From Acidimicrobiia bacterium (lineage in GTDB: Bacteria; Actinomycetota; Acidimicrobiia; Spongiisociales; SHLN01): a DNA stretch of 18,446 bases. Shown in pieces: positions 8,923-15,940 of this stretch. Positions within the stretch are counted from its first letter, which is position 1, and each line of letters starts with the position of its first letter. The stretch spans positions 1 through 18,446 of the forward strand of contig JABDOU010000158.1 of assembly GCA_013043085.1 (NCBI GenBank). Direction: 5' to 3'. The notes under the pieces were generated by a model. The model worked only from the letters and a program-made list of their open reading frames with translations. It had not been told where the DNA came from and ran no database searches. A program made the translations under genes and the position numbers.

Positions 8923-10825
8923 GGCGCTTCCTCCGTTTCAATCCGGCTCTGGCGGCATCGCGTAGAGCGCGGCTGCCTCCCGTGAGCACAAGCCGCCGTT
9001 CAGCTAGTTCCGACAGGATCAATCCGGCACTCTCCGACGGATCTCTTGAAAGTACCTCAATCAGCCGGACCTTTTCCTGCGGGCTTCCCGGCCCTGAATC
9101 GATGGCCTTGGATACCGCATAGTGAGTGTTCGGGCCACGCACGGCGAGCAAGAGATTCATGGCGGCCTCCCGGACTCTTGCACTCGGATCCAACAGAGCG
9201 TCCTCGAGGTAGGTGACAGCGACATCGGGCCCCAGCAGCGGAACGCAACCACGCACCGCTTCGACCCTCACGCGATCGTCCCGGTGTTGGAGAAGTGAGA
9301 TCATCGCCGGAGCTGCGTCCTTGTTGCCGGATCTGGCGAGGATGGTGGCGAGATTTCGGACGACATACCACCGACCGTCATCGAGATTCTCGGTGACCGC
9401 CCGATGGTTCTTGCGGGTCAACTCGATCAAGGTGTCGATGAGTGCTCTCCTACGGCCAGGATCTTCCTCCCCTGCCAGCTCATCGACAAGCGATTCTCCT
9501 GCACCACTGCCGAACAGGTCAAGCAACCGGACCTGAGCTTCGGGTCGATGGGTGCCGAAGATCTGGCGCTTGAGGGTCTCGATGAGGTCGGGGGTTGCGA
9601 TGTTGCGGATCGCATCCTCCACGATCGGAGCATTGGCACCCATCGCATCGAGATCGTCGGCAGCCTGCTCGACCCAACGCACGGCGGTCACGTAATCCCG
9701 GTCCTCCACTGCCTGCGCAACGCGTCCCGACCAGATGCGAACGAGTCGCCGCGATCGAAACTCACGCTCCTCGACCTGAAACAGACCCCTGACCACTGCA
9801 ACGCCGTCTTCGGCGCCGTCACCGACCAGTGCAGCTTCGGCCTTCAGTGCTTCGAGCGGCGGAATTCCCTCGTTCCCATCCTGCACCTCGCGGAGACGCT
9901 GGCCGACGCGAAGGCCAATGGCGCTCCGCGCACCCTCGAGATCTGGATCTGCCCGCATGAGGTCGAGGAGCTCTGTCGTCCTGTTCTCTTCCTCAGCGAC
10001 GACACGCGCATAATCAAGGAGCAGGGTGAGCGAGGCTTCCTTCAGATGGTTCGCCAATCCGGCCAACTCGTATGAAGCGAATTGGTCAAGGAACATAGCG
10101 AAGGGAAGCTGCTCTTTTTCTTCGAGCATCAACTCGACAACGGCGACCTGGTGTCCCTCCGAGAGAAAAAAGAACGCCTCGACGTAGGTCTGGACGATCC
10201 GGTCACGGGCGACCCAATCGTCATCGCCAACCTTGTGAAATAATCGCTCGTACCTCCCGGTGAACTCGAGAGCGGCTGCGACCGGATCGCTGAGGGCGAG
10301 GATCTCCTGTGCAATGAGCTTGGGGCGGTCACCCAGCTCGAGCAACGCCTTGATTTCGGGCGCCCGCTCGACGTCTTCGTCGTCGTCCTTTCCAAACTTG
10401 CGACCACGATCCACCAGCTTGGCTCGCGGTTTGACCCGGAACGCCGTGATGTCGGCAGTGTCAAGCCTGACCTTGAAATTGATCGAGGCCTCCTCGTCCT
10501 CACGACCGACTTCTTCGAGAAATCTCAGGAGTTCTTGTTCGTCGGGGGGCCGGACAAGCGCGAAGCTTCCAACGTTGAATACAAACATTCTGGCGGCCAT
10601 CTTTTCGGCCGCCGCGTGGGGGATGTCGAGATCGGTTTCATCTAGCGCGAAGCCGTCGAGCTTGACCGTGATTGCGATGGCGTGCGTGGCCTGCTCCTGG
10701 AGCCGAAGCAGACTTTTTTGAAAAGCCGGCTGCTTCTCCGGCTCATGGTCGTAGAGATTGACCGTATTCCAGGCCATGCTGAGAGCCATCAGAATCTCGG
10801 TGGCGATCTCCCTCGCTTCGTTCAT
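8915..10825 (-). CDS. HEAT-repeat protein with N-terminal domain shared with the adjacent HD-GYP protein
   Basis: A 636-aa, soluble, acidic, helix-rich protein. Residues about 10-108 (NTVNLYDHEP, a DGFALDE strand, MFVFNVGSFALVRP, ELLRFLEEV) resemble the first ~108 residues of the downstream HD-GYP protein. Residues 110-420 are mostly helical with no domain I recognise. Residues about 450-630 contain HEAT-like repeats: AAPAMISLLQHRDDRVRVEAVRG, then VTYLEDALLDPSARVREAAM (written from about 504 and 537 on), and a last repeat ending in a basic RRKRLA tail. HEAT arrays are protein-binding scaffolds, so a role assembling or sensing with the HD-GYP protein is plausible but inferred. Its ATG shares one base with the response regulator stop (TGATG), and its end overlaps the HD-GYP start by 8 nt. 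The specific function is unknown. Confidence 0.85.
   Translation of the reverse strand: MNEAREIATEILMALSMAWNTVNLYDHEPEKQPAFQKSLLRLQEQATHAIAITVKLDGFALDETDLDIPHAAAEKMAARMFVFNVGSFALVRPPDEQELLRFLEEVGREDEEASINFKVRLDTADITAFRVKPRAKLVDRGRKFGKDDDEDVERAPEIKALLELGDRPKLIAQEILALSDPVAAALEFTGRYERLFHKVGDDDWVARDRIVQTYVEAFFFLSEGHQVAVVELMLEEKEQLPFAMFLDQFASYELAGLANHLKEASLTLLLDYARVVAEEENRTTELLDLMRADPDLEGARSAIGLRVGQRLREVQDGNEGIPPLEALKAEAALVGDGAEDGVAVVRGLFQVEEREFRSRRLVRIWSGRVAQAVEDRDYVTAVRWVEQAADDLDAMGANAPIVEDAIRNIATPDLIETLKRQIFGTHRPEAQVRLLDLFGSGAGESLVDELAGEEDPGRRRALIDTLIELTRKNHRAVTENLDDGRWYVVRNLATILARSGNKDAAPAMISLLQHRDDRVRVEAVRGCVPLLGPDVAVTYLEDALLDPSARVREAAMNLLLAVRGPNTHYAVSKAIDSGPGSPQEKVRLIEVLSRDPSESAGLILSELAERRLVLTGGSRALRDAARAGLKRRKRLA
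8930..8934 (-). promoter_or_regulatory. Shine-Dalgarno GGAGG that sets the TTG start of the HD-GYP gene
   Basis: GGAGG lies 7 nt before the TTG at 8922-8920, inside the last codons of the HEAT gene. It is the reason to prefer the TTG start and its overlap with the HEAT stop over a later start. Confidence 0.7.
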
Positions 10826-11475
10826 CAGCCGAGGTCGATCAAGTTCTCCCTCAACGCATAGAGCACTGCTTCATTTCGGGAATGCAGGCCCAGCTTGTCA
10901 AGGATGTTGCGAACGTGATTCTTGACGGTGTTCTCTGAGATGTAGAGCTTCTCTCCGATTTCCCGACTCGTGTAGCCCTGGGCGACGAGTTGCAACACCT
11001 CGATCTCACGACCCGTCAAGGTCGGCCTGCGGCTGGAGACGAGGTCTCGATGCTTCAGCAGATTGCGGACCGTTTCAAAAAGCTTGGCTGCCATTTTGGG
11101 AGACACGACGGCCCCGTCGGCGATGACTGCCGCGATGGAGCTCACCAGTTCCTCGAACGGCGTGTCCTTGATCACATATCCGCGGATACCCGACTTGATT
11201 CCTGCGAGCATGTCCTCTTCGGATTCGCTGGTCGTGAGCAAAACAATCTTGGTCTTCGGAGCGGCTGTCAGGAGTTTGGGAACCACTTCGAGCCCGGATT
11301 GGCCGGGCATGAGCACATCGAGGACAACGAGCTCTGGCTGCAGCACTTCGGTTTCGACGATGGCGGAGCTGGCGTCTTCGGCTTCTCCGACCACGTCGAA
11401 ACCCGCGTCCGTGAGAGCGGCTCGTAATCCCGCTCTAAAGATTGGCGCATCGTCGACAACCAGCACTCTGGTCAT
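10825..11475 (-). CDS. NarL/FixJ-type response regulator (REC + LuxR helix-turn-helix)
   Basis: The 216-aa protein has a receiver domain (1-120) with acidic pair D8-D9, phosphoacceptor D53 (VVLDVLMPG), T81 and K103 (YVIKD), all intact. After a linker follows a LuxR-type DNA-binding domain (about 150-215: LTGREIEVLQLVAQGYTS, REIGEKLYISENTVKNHV). It is expected to be phosphorylated by a histidine kinase and to act as a transcription factor. No kinase is encoded in the window, so it is an orphan here. Its ATG overlaps the hpf stop as ATGA (11475-11472), and its stop overlaps the start of the HEAT gene, so it is translated with both. Which promoters it binds cannot be told from the sequence. Confidence 0.95.
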   Translation of the reverse strand: MTRVLVVDDAPIFRAGLRAALTDAGFDVVGEAEDASSAIVETEVLQPELVVLDVLMPGQSGLEVVPKLLTAAPKTKIVLLTTSESEEDMLAGIKSGIRGYVIKDTPFEELVSSIAAVIADGAVVSPKMAAKLFETVRNLLKHRDLVSSRRPTLTGREIEVLQLVAQGYTSREIGEKLYISENTVKNHVRNILDKLGLHSRNEAVLYALRENLIDLG

Positions 11476-12026
11476 GAAGCCTCTATCAGTCCTACCGATT
11501 TGTTCTTTCTCCAGTACACAACGGCGTGCTGGTCGGTCTCCGCATTCAGGAAGAAGAAGAACGCATGTCCAAGCAACTCCATTTGCAATACCGCCTCTTG
11601 AGGGGTCATGGGTTTCAAGATGAACTGTTTGACCCGTTCAATTTGCACATCATCTGTGTCTTCTGAATCATCGTCCTCAAAACCCTCCGCATTGAGTCGT
11701 TTGTGATCATCGGTGCGGTGTCGCTGAATCAGACGTTCCTTCAGTTTTCGCAGTTGACGCTCGAATCGATCAACTGCGTCGTCGAAGGCGGCGGTACGGT
11801 CGGATGACTGGGACTCAACCCGTACGAGATGCTGGGCGACATTCGCCGTGATCTCACACTGATGGCGGCTTTCTACTTGTCGTGGATTTGGCTCCTCCGA
11901 GAACTCCACGTCCACCTTGACGACCTTGCCTTCGAAGAATCTCGTGGCGGCTTCGATCTTTCCTTCCGCCATCTCCCGCAAACCGTCCGATAGGTTCAGA
12001 TGTCGTCCGTGGATGTTGACATCCAT
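11472..12026 (-). CDS. hpf: Long-form ribosome hibernation promoting factor (HPF/YfiA family)
   Basis: The 184-aa product has an N-terminal ribosome-binding domain (about 1-100: MDVNIHGRHLNLSDGL, with the DDAVDRFERQLRKLKER helix). An acidic linker follows (about 115-128, EDDDSEDTDD), then the C-terminal dimerisation domain of long HPFs (IERVKQFILKPMTPQEAV, HAFFFFLNAETD). Long HPF joins two 70S ribosomes into inactive 100S dimers in stationary phase or stress. I start it at ATG 12026, not at the in-frame ATG at 12077, because AAGGAG sits 6 nt upstream and the family begins at this point. It is 56 bp downstream of comF, as in other actinobacteria, and overlaps the response regulator by 4 nt. 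Confidence 0.95.
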   Translation of the reverse strand: MDVNIHGRHLNLSDGLREMAEGKIEAATRFFEGKVVKVDVEFSEEPNPRQVESRHQCEITANVAQHLVRVESQSSDRTAAFDDAVDRFERQLRKLKERLIQRHRTDDHKRLNAEGFEDDDSEDTDDVQIERVKQFILKPMTPQEAVLQMELLGHAFFFFLNAETDQHAVVYWRKNKSVGLIEAS

Positions 12027-12032
12027 GCTTGT

Positions 12033-12038
12033 CTCCTT
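12033..12038 (-). promoter_or_regulatory. Shine-Dalgarno AAGGAG of hpf
   Basis: On the minus strand AAGGAG is followed by six bases and the ATG at 12026. It is the clearest ribosome-binding site in the run and fixes the hpf start, excluding the longer in-frame reading from 12077. Confidence 0.8.
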
Positions 12039-12082
12039 TTGTCGTTGGCTACTTCCTTGAGCTGACAGCGCCATCATTGATC

Positions 12083-12670
12083 CTAAGCCACCCCGGTTGC
12101 CGTGAGCCCTGCGATCACAGCCGATCGATCGAGCGCCGACACGGCGGCCAACAGTGTCGCTCCGGTCGTCACGACATCGTCTATCAACACTGCCTCACGC
12201 ACCGAAAGCCGGGCGCCGAAACGGATGTTGTGGCGCTGCTGACGCTGTCTTCCAGCACGTGGAGATCCGATGAGTGGGGCCGTCAGGGCGTGCACGACAG
12301 AGAGCCCCGTGACTTTGCCGAGAGCAACGGCCAGCGCCACCGCCGGGTCAACTCCATACCGGATGCGACGTGACCAGACCCGTGGTACCGGGATGAGGAC
12401 TCTGGCGGTCGTGGGAATCGCATCCCGCATCGAAGGCACGAACACATCGAGCAGCCCGACGTGGCCCCGGTATTTGAGCTGATGAATTGCGGTAGCGGCA
12501 GGACCCACGTGCACATACGCGGAGAAAACGGGGAGATCCCCGAGCCGGCGAGCAGGCGCCCTTCGGAACGTCGACAAACACCCTTCGCACAACGCTCGAT
12601 GTTGTGGGTCGGCCACGGGTGGATTGACGCCCGGCTTTGCAACGATCACTGCGAAACAACTCTCACACAT
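12083..12670 (-). CDS. ComF family phosphoribosyltransferase-like protein
   Basis: The 195-aa protein has a small N-terminal zinc-ribbon-like part with C2, C5, C28 and C31 (CESC, CEGC), and a type I phosphoribosyltransferase fold. The PRPP-binding loop AVLIDDVVTTGATL is near residue 160, and VLIPVPR and QRQQRHN appear in the middle, as in ComFC/GntX proteins. In competent bacteria ComFC is needed for DNA uptake; in most other bacteria its role is unclear. It is the first gene of the minus-strand run and sits next to hpf, as in many Gram-positives. No Shine-Dalgarno sequence precedes the ATG at 12670, so it could be leaderless. The family is somewhat longer in other phyla (about 230 aa). Confidence 0.9.
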   Translation of the reverse strand: MCESCFAVIVAKPGVNPPVADPQHRALCEGCLSTFRRAPARRLGDLPVFSAYVHVGPAATAIHQLKYRGHVGLLDVFVPSMRDAIPTTARVLIPVPRVWSRRIRYGVDPAVALAVALGKVTGLSVVHALTAPLIGSPRAGRQRQQRHNIRFGARLSVREAVLIDDVVTTGATLLAAVSALDRSAVIAGLTATGVA

Positions 12671-12780
12671 GGGCTACATGTAGCAGCCAAATACGACACC
12701 CAACCGAGAGACAGCGGAGCCAGTGCGTTGTAAGTTGATATTCACGGGTAGCTAACAGCTGTAAAGAGGGAGCCCCACAC
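12671..12780. promoter_or_regulatory. Divergent intergenic region between comF and the FtsH-like gene
   Basis: These 110 bp separate two genes pointing away from each other, so promoters for both must lie here or overlap the gene starts. It is more AT-rich than its surroundings. For the plus strand a loose match TTGTAA (12728) and TAGCTA, with a short 15-bp spacer, lies upstream of a GAGGGAG ribosome-binding site about 9 nt before the ATG at 12781. I see no convincing -35/-10 pair for comF. Confidence 0.45.
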
Positions 12781-14589
12781 ATGGCCAAGGGTGTAGATGT
12801 CGCCGAGACCAGAGAACGCCATCGTCAACGGCGTTTGAAGCGCATACTGATAGCGTTGTCTCCAATCGTCATCTGGTGGTGGTTTCGATTCTTGTCAGGC
12901 AATCCCGTCCAGTTTGGACTGCCGCCCATCTCCGAGGACCTCGCCATCTGGATGCCGGGGCTCATTCTCGTGGCTCTGATCGGCGTGGTCCTGATCGGAC
13001 CCATGCTCGGCAATGGCCGATCGCCTCACGTTCTCTACGCTCCCGACCAGATCGACATCAGTTTCGACGATGTCAAAGGTATCGGACCGGTTGTTGCCGA
13101 GGTTCGCCACACGCTTCAGGTGTTTTTGGACCACCGCAAGTTCTCGGACCGGATGGGGGGCCGCCCCCGCCGCGGGGTGCTCTTTGAGGGGCCACCGGGG
13201 ACAGGAAAGACGCACGTAGCCAAAGCCATGGCCCGGGAAGCCGGTGTTCCGTTCCTCTTTGTGAGTTCGACGTCCTTTCAATCAATGTGGTACGGCATGA
13301 CCGGCCGCAAGATACGTTCCTATTTTCGGGCGCTGCGTAAGGCTGCGAGACGTGAGGGTGGCGCCATCGGATTCATCGAAGAGATCGACGCCATCGGTGC
13401 CAAGCGTGGCGGGATGGATGGATCATCGCCGATGACGGTCGAAGGCATGGACGTCCACCCCAGCATTTCCGAGGGAGTCGGGGGCGTTGTAAACGAGCTG
13501 CTGATCCAAATGCAGAGTTTTGACGAACCTGACCGCCCAACCCGCCTCGTCAACTGGCTCATCGGCCGTGCCAACCGCTTTCTTCCTGATGACCGCCATC
13601 TGAAAACTCGACCTGCTCCGCCAGTGAATATCTTGTTGATCGCCGCAACCAACCGCGCGGACCATCTCGATCCTGCACTTCTTCGACCGGGGCGGTTCGA
13701 CCGAATCTTGCATTTCGGACTTCCGAGCCGATCAGGACGTCTCGATCTCATCGACTATTTCCTGGAGAAGAAGGCACACGATCCGTCACTCGACGATCCA
13801 AAGCCGCGCCAGGACCTTGCGTCGTCAACCATGGGTTACACACCCGCCTATCTCGAGCGAATGTTCGATGAAGCGCTGCTGGTCGCACTCAAAGACGGAC
13901 GCGATGCCCTGACGATGCCAGACCTGCGCGTCGCCCGGCTCGAAGTAGAAATCGGTCTCGGCCAACCAACCGAGTATCCCCAGCATGAGCGCATCGCCAT
14001 CGCAACCCACGAAGCAGGGCACGCAACCATCGCCTGGCTGGTGGGTGAGGACATCCACCTCGACATACTCACGATCATCAAGCGCAAAGATGCCTTGGGA
14101 CTTCTTGCGCATAGCGACCAGGAGGAGCGCTTCCTTCGCTCCAAAAGCGAAATCCTTTCTCGGATCCAGATATCGCTTGGCGGCATGGTCGCCGAGGAGC
14201 TGTTCTTCGGCGAATCGGGAACCGGCCCGGCAGGCGATCTTCTCACGGCCACCAACTCGGCCGTCGAAATGGTTGGGAGCCTCGGCCTCGGAGACTCGCT
14301 GGTGTCCTTTCGAACATTGTCGAACAATCCGTTCAGCGGAAACCTCGCTGCGAAGGTGCTCGGAGACAAAACTTCCAGGGAGGCTGTCGATGCCATACTC
14401 CAAACGCAGAAGCTCGAGGTCACACGGCTGATGTCTGCCAATCTCCACATTGTCGAAGCGCTCAGGGATGCACTTCTCGAGCGTGAAGAACTGATCGACG
14501 ACGAGATCGAGGATGTCATCAAGGCTGCTGAAGCGACTCGCTCGCTCCCACAGGTGTTGATCGACTCGGAAGGGGCCAACCTCCCATAA
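12781..14589 (+). CDS. Divergent FtsH-like membrane AAA+ zinc metalloprotease
   Basis: A 602-aa protein with FtsH order: two N-terminal membrane segments (about 21-38 and 57-76) separated by only about 18 residues, an AAA+ domain (about 95-390), and an M41 peptidase domain (about 400-590). Walker A is GPPGTGKT (137-144). The second region of homology TNRADHLDPALLRPGRFDR (290-308) keeps both arginine fingers. The zinc motif HEAGH (410-414) and third ligand D486 are present, so proteolysis looks possible. Oddities: the Walker B aspartate is Glu (FIEEIDA, E200-E201); the pore motif is WYG instead of the usual FVG; two insertions (about 212-236 and 248-280) flank the sensor region; and the periplasmic loop is very small. 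It is probably not the housekeeping FtsH but a specialised paralogue; substrates are unknown. Confidence 0.9.
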   Translation: MAKGVDVAETRERHRQRRLKRILIALSPIVIWWWFRFLSGNPVQFGLPPISEDLAIWMPGLILVALIGVVLIGPMLGNGRSPHVLYAPDQIDISFDDVKGIGPVVAEVRHTLQVFLDHRKFSDRMGGRPRRGVLFEGPPGTGKTHVAKAMAREAGVPFLFVSSTSFQSMWYGMTGRKIRSYFRALRKAARREGGAIGFIEEIDAIGAKRGGMDGSSPMTVEGMDVHPSISEGVGGVVNELLIQMQSFDEPDRPTRLVNWLIGRANRFLPDDRHLKTRPAPPVNILLIAATNRADHLDPALLRPGRFDRILHFGLPSRSGRLDLIDYFLEKKAHDPSLDDPKPRQDLASSTMGYTPAYLERMFDEALLVALKDGRDALTMPDLRVARLEVEIGLGQPTEYPQHERIAIATHEAGHATIAWLVGEDIHLDILTIIKRKDALGLLAHSDQEERFLRSKSEILSRIQISLGGMVAEELFFGESGTGPAGDLLTATNSAVEMVGSLGLGDSLVSFRTLSNNPFSGNLAAKVLGDKTSREAVDAILQTQKLEVTRLMSANLHIVEALRDALLEREELIDDEIEDVIKAAEATRSLPQVLIDSEGANLP

Positions 14590-14628
14590 TCAGCAGGCGG
14601 CTACCCGTGGCACAGCGGTCTGCTCATC

Positions 14629-14657
14629 GATCGGGGCTCCTCAATGGGGCCCCGATC
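14629..14657. terminator. Strong hairpin between convergent FtsH-like and ahcY genes, probable bidirectional terminator
   Basis: GATCGGGGCTCC (14629-14640) pairs with GGGGCCCCGATC (14646-14657) over 12 positions with one G-T wobble, around the 5-nt loop TCAAT. It lies 39 bp after the FtsH-like stop and 5 bp after the ahcY stop. There is no long T-tract on either side, so termination may rely on the stem alone or on Rho. Confidence 0.7.
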
Positions 14658-14662
14658 AAGGT

Positions 14663-15907
14663 TTACGTCCCGTGTCTCCAGCTCGACAGATACTCGGACT
14701 GCTCTGACGTCAGCTGATCGAGGTCAAATCCCATCGAGGCGAGCTTGATAGACGCAACGTCCCGATCGACGTGTTCGGGAAGCCGGTACACCCGGGGCTC
14801 GAGTTCGGCGTGATGATCGATAATCCACTCGGCCGCCATTGCCTGGTTGGCAAATGACATATCCATAACGTCCGCAGGGTGTCCCTCGGCTGCGCTCAGG
14901 TTCACGAGCCTGCCCTCGGAAATGACGATGATCCTTCGCCCGTCGGGAAGCTCGAATTCCTCGAGCTCTTCACGAATCCGGCGTTGTGCCACGGAGGCTT
15001 CGCGCAGGTGGGCGAGATCGAGTTCTACGTCGAAATGGCCCGCGTTCGCAAGGATCGCACCATCTTTCATAGCTGCGAAATGCTGTTCTCTGAGTACATG
15101 GATGTCTCCGGTCACCGTGATGAAGAGGTCCCCTACCTCCGCCGCCTGATCTCCCGTCCGGACTTCAAAACCGTCCATGGCCGCCGACAGCGCTCGAATC
15201 GGGTCGACCTCTACGACGATCACTCTGGCGCCGAGACCGTCGGCTCGCTGGGCAACTCCCTGGCCACAGTCACCGTATCCGATCACCACAACGGTGCGCC
15301 CCGCGATCAAGATATTCGTGGCGCGCAAGACTCCATCGATTGCGGACTGACCCGTCCCGTGCTTGTTGTCGAACAGATGCTTGGTCGCCGAGTCGTTTAC
15401 GGCAACCACGGGTATCCGCAACTCGCCTTCGGCCGCCATCGCTTTGAGGCGGATGACACCCGTCGTGGTTTCCTCAGTCGAACCCAATGGCGTTATGTCG
15501 AGGCGGGAAGTGTGAAGCAAGGTCACGAGATCGGCACCGTCATCCATCGTCACGGATGGGTTGGTATCGAGGACAGCGTTTAGATGCTCGTAATAGGTGT
15601 CGGTGTCTTCCCCTCTGCGCGCGAAGACCGGTATTCCCCGTTCTACCAGTGCGGCCGCGATGTCATCCTGGGTGGATAGCGGGTTGGATGCACACAGGGA
15701 GACTTCGGCGCCACCGTCTCGCAAGACTTCCATGAGATTGGCTGTTTCGGCAGTGACGTGAAGGCATGCGGCGACGGTGTGGCCTTCGAGCGGCTTGTCG
15801 GTGATTAGGCGCTCACGCAGATTCTGCAGCACCGGCATCCGCCGATAGGCCCATTCGAGGCGGAGGTGACCGCCCGCCGCGAGTGCTGGATCGGTGATGT
15901 CGCTCAA
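14663..15907 (-). CDS. ahcY: Adenosylhomocysteinase (S-adenosyl-L-homocysteine hydrolase), short form
   Basis: The enzyme splits S-adenosylhomocysteine into adenosine and homocysteine, with bound NAD, to keep methylation going. The 414-aa protein shows CLHVTAETA (49-57), ASNPLSTQDD (73-82), the EETTTGV segment (145-151), the active-site K176 and D180 with N181, the dinucleotide loop GYGDCGQG (210-217), and NAGHFDVE (288-295). It lacks the insert and the Lys/Tyr-ending tail of the longer (about 470-495 aa) bacterial and mycobacterial enzymes, and reads like the short archaeal/Thermotoga type. The start is a TTG at 15907 with GGAGG four bases upstream; the next ATG (codon 24) would remove the conserved N-terminal helix. 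It lies 33 bp after the mutase gene, so they are likely one operon. An S-inosylhomocysteine substrate, known for some relatives, cannot be excluded. Confidence 0.94.
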   Translation of the reverse strand: MSDITDPALAAGGHLRLEWAYRRMPVLQNLRERLITDKPLEGHTVAACLHVTAETANLMEVLRDGGAEVSLCASNPLSTQDDIAAALVERGIPVFARRGEDTDTYYEHLNAVLDTNPSVTMDDGADLVTLLHTSRLDITPLGSTEETTTGVIRLKAMAAEGELRIPVVAVNDSATKHLFDNKHGTGQSAIDGVLRATNILIAGRTVVVIGYGDCGQGVAQRADGLGARVIVVEVDPIRALSAAMDGFEVRTGDQAAEVGDLFITVTGDIHVLREQHFAAMKDGAILANAGHFDVELDLAHLREASVAQRRIREELEEFELPDGRRIIVISEGRLVNLSAAEGHPADVMDMSFANQAMAAEWIIDHHAELEPRVYRLPEHVDRDVASIKLASMGFDLDQLTSEQSEYLSSWRHGT

Positions 15908-15911
15908 GGTT

Positions 15912-15916
15912 CCTCC
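15912..15916 (-). promoter_or_regulatory. Shine-Dalgarno GGAGG supporting the TTG start of ahcY
   Basis: GGAGG lies 4 nt before TTG at 15907-15905. The spacing is short but this is the only ribosome-binding site that keeps the conserved N-terminal helix of the family. Confidence 0.55.
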
Positions 15917-15940
15917 AGGTCGGTGGCGGAGAACCCTAAC

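Noticed and set aside
12027..12077. Seventeen extra N-terminal codons for hpf from the ATG at 12077.
   Set aside because: The AAGGAG site is within this stretch, 6 nt before ATG 12026, and HPF proteins begin at the MDVNIHGRHL position.
13825..14579. Overlapping minus-strand open frames (207 and 243 codons) opposite the FtsH-like gene.
   Set aside because: They have no recognisable motifs and lie opposite the conserved peptidase domain; shadow frames.
15908..15940. An S-adenosylhomocysteine riboswitch before ahcY.
   Set aside because: Only 33 bp separate the mutase stop from the ahcY start, too short for the known riboswitch, and no pseudoknot-like pattern is visible.
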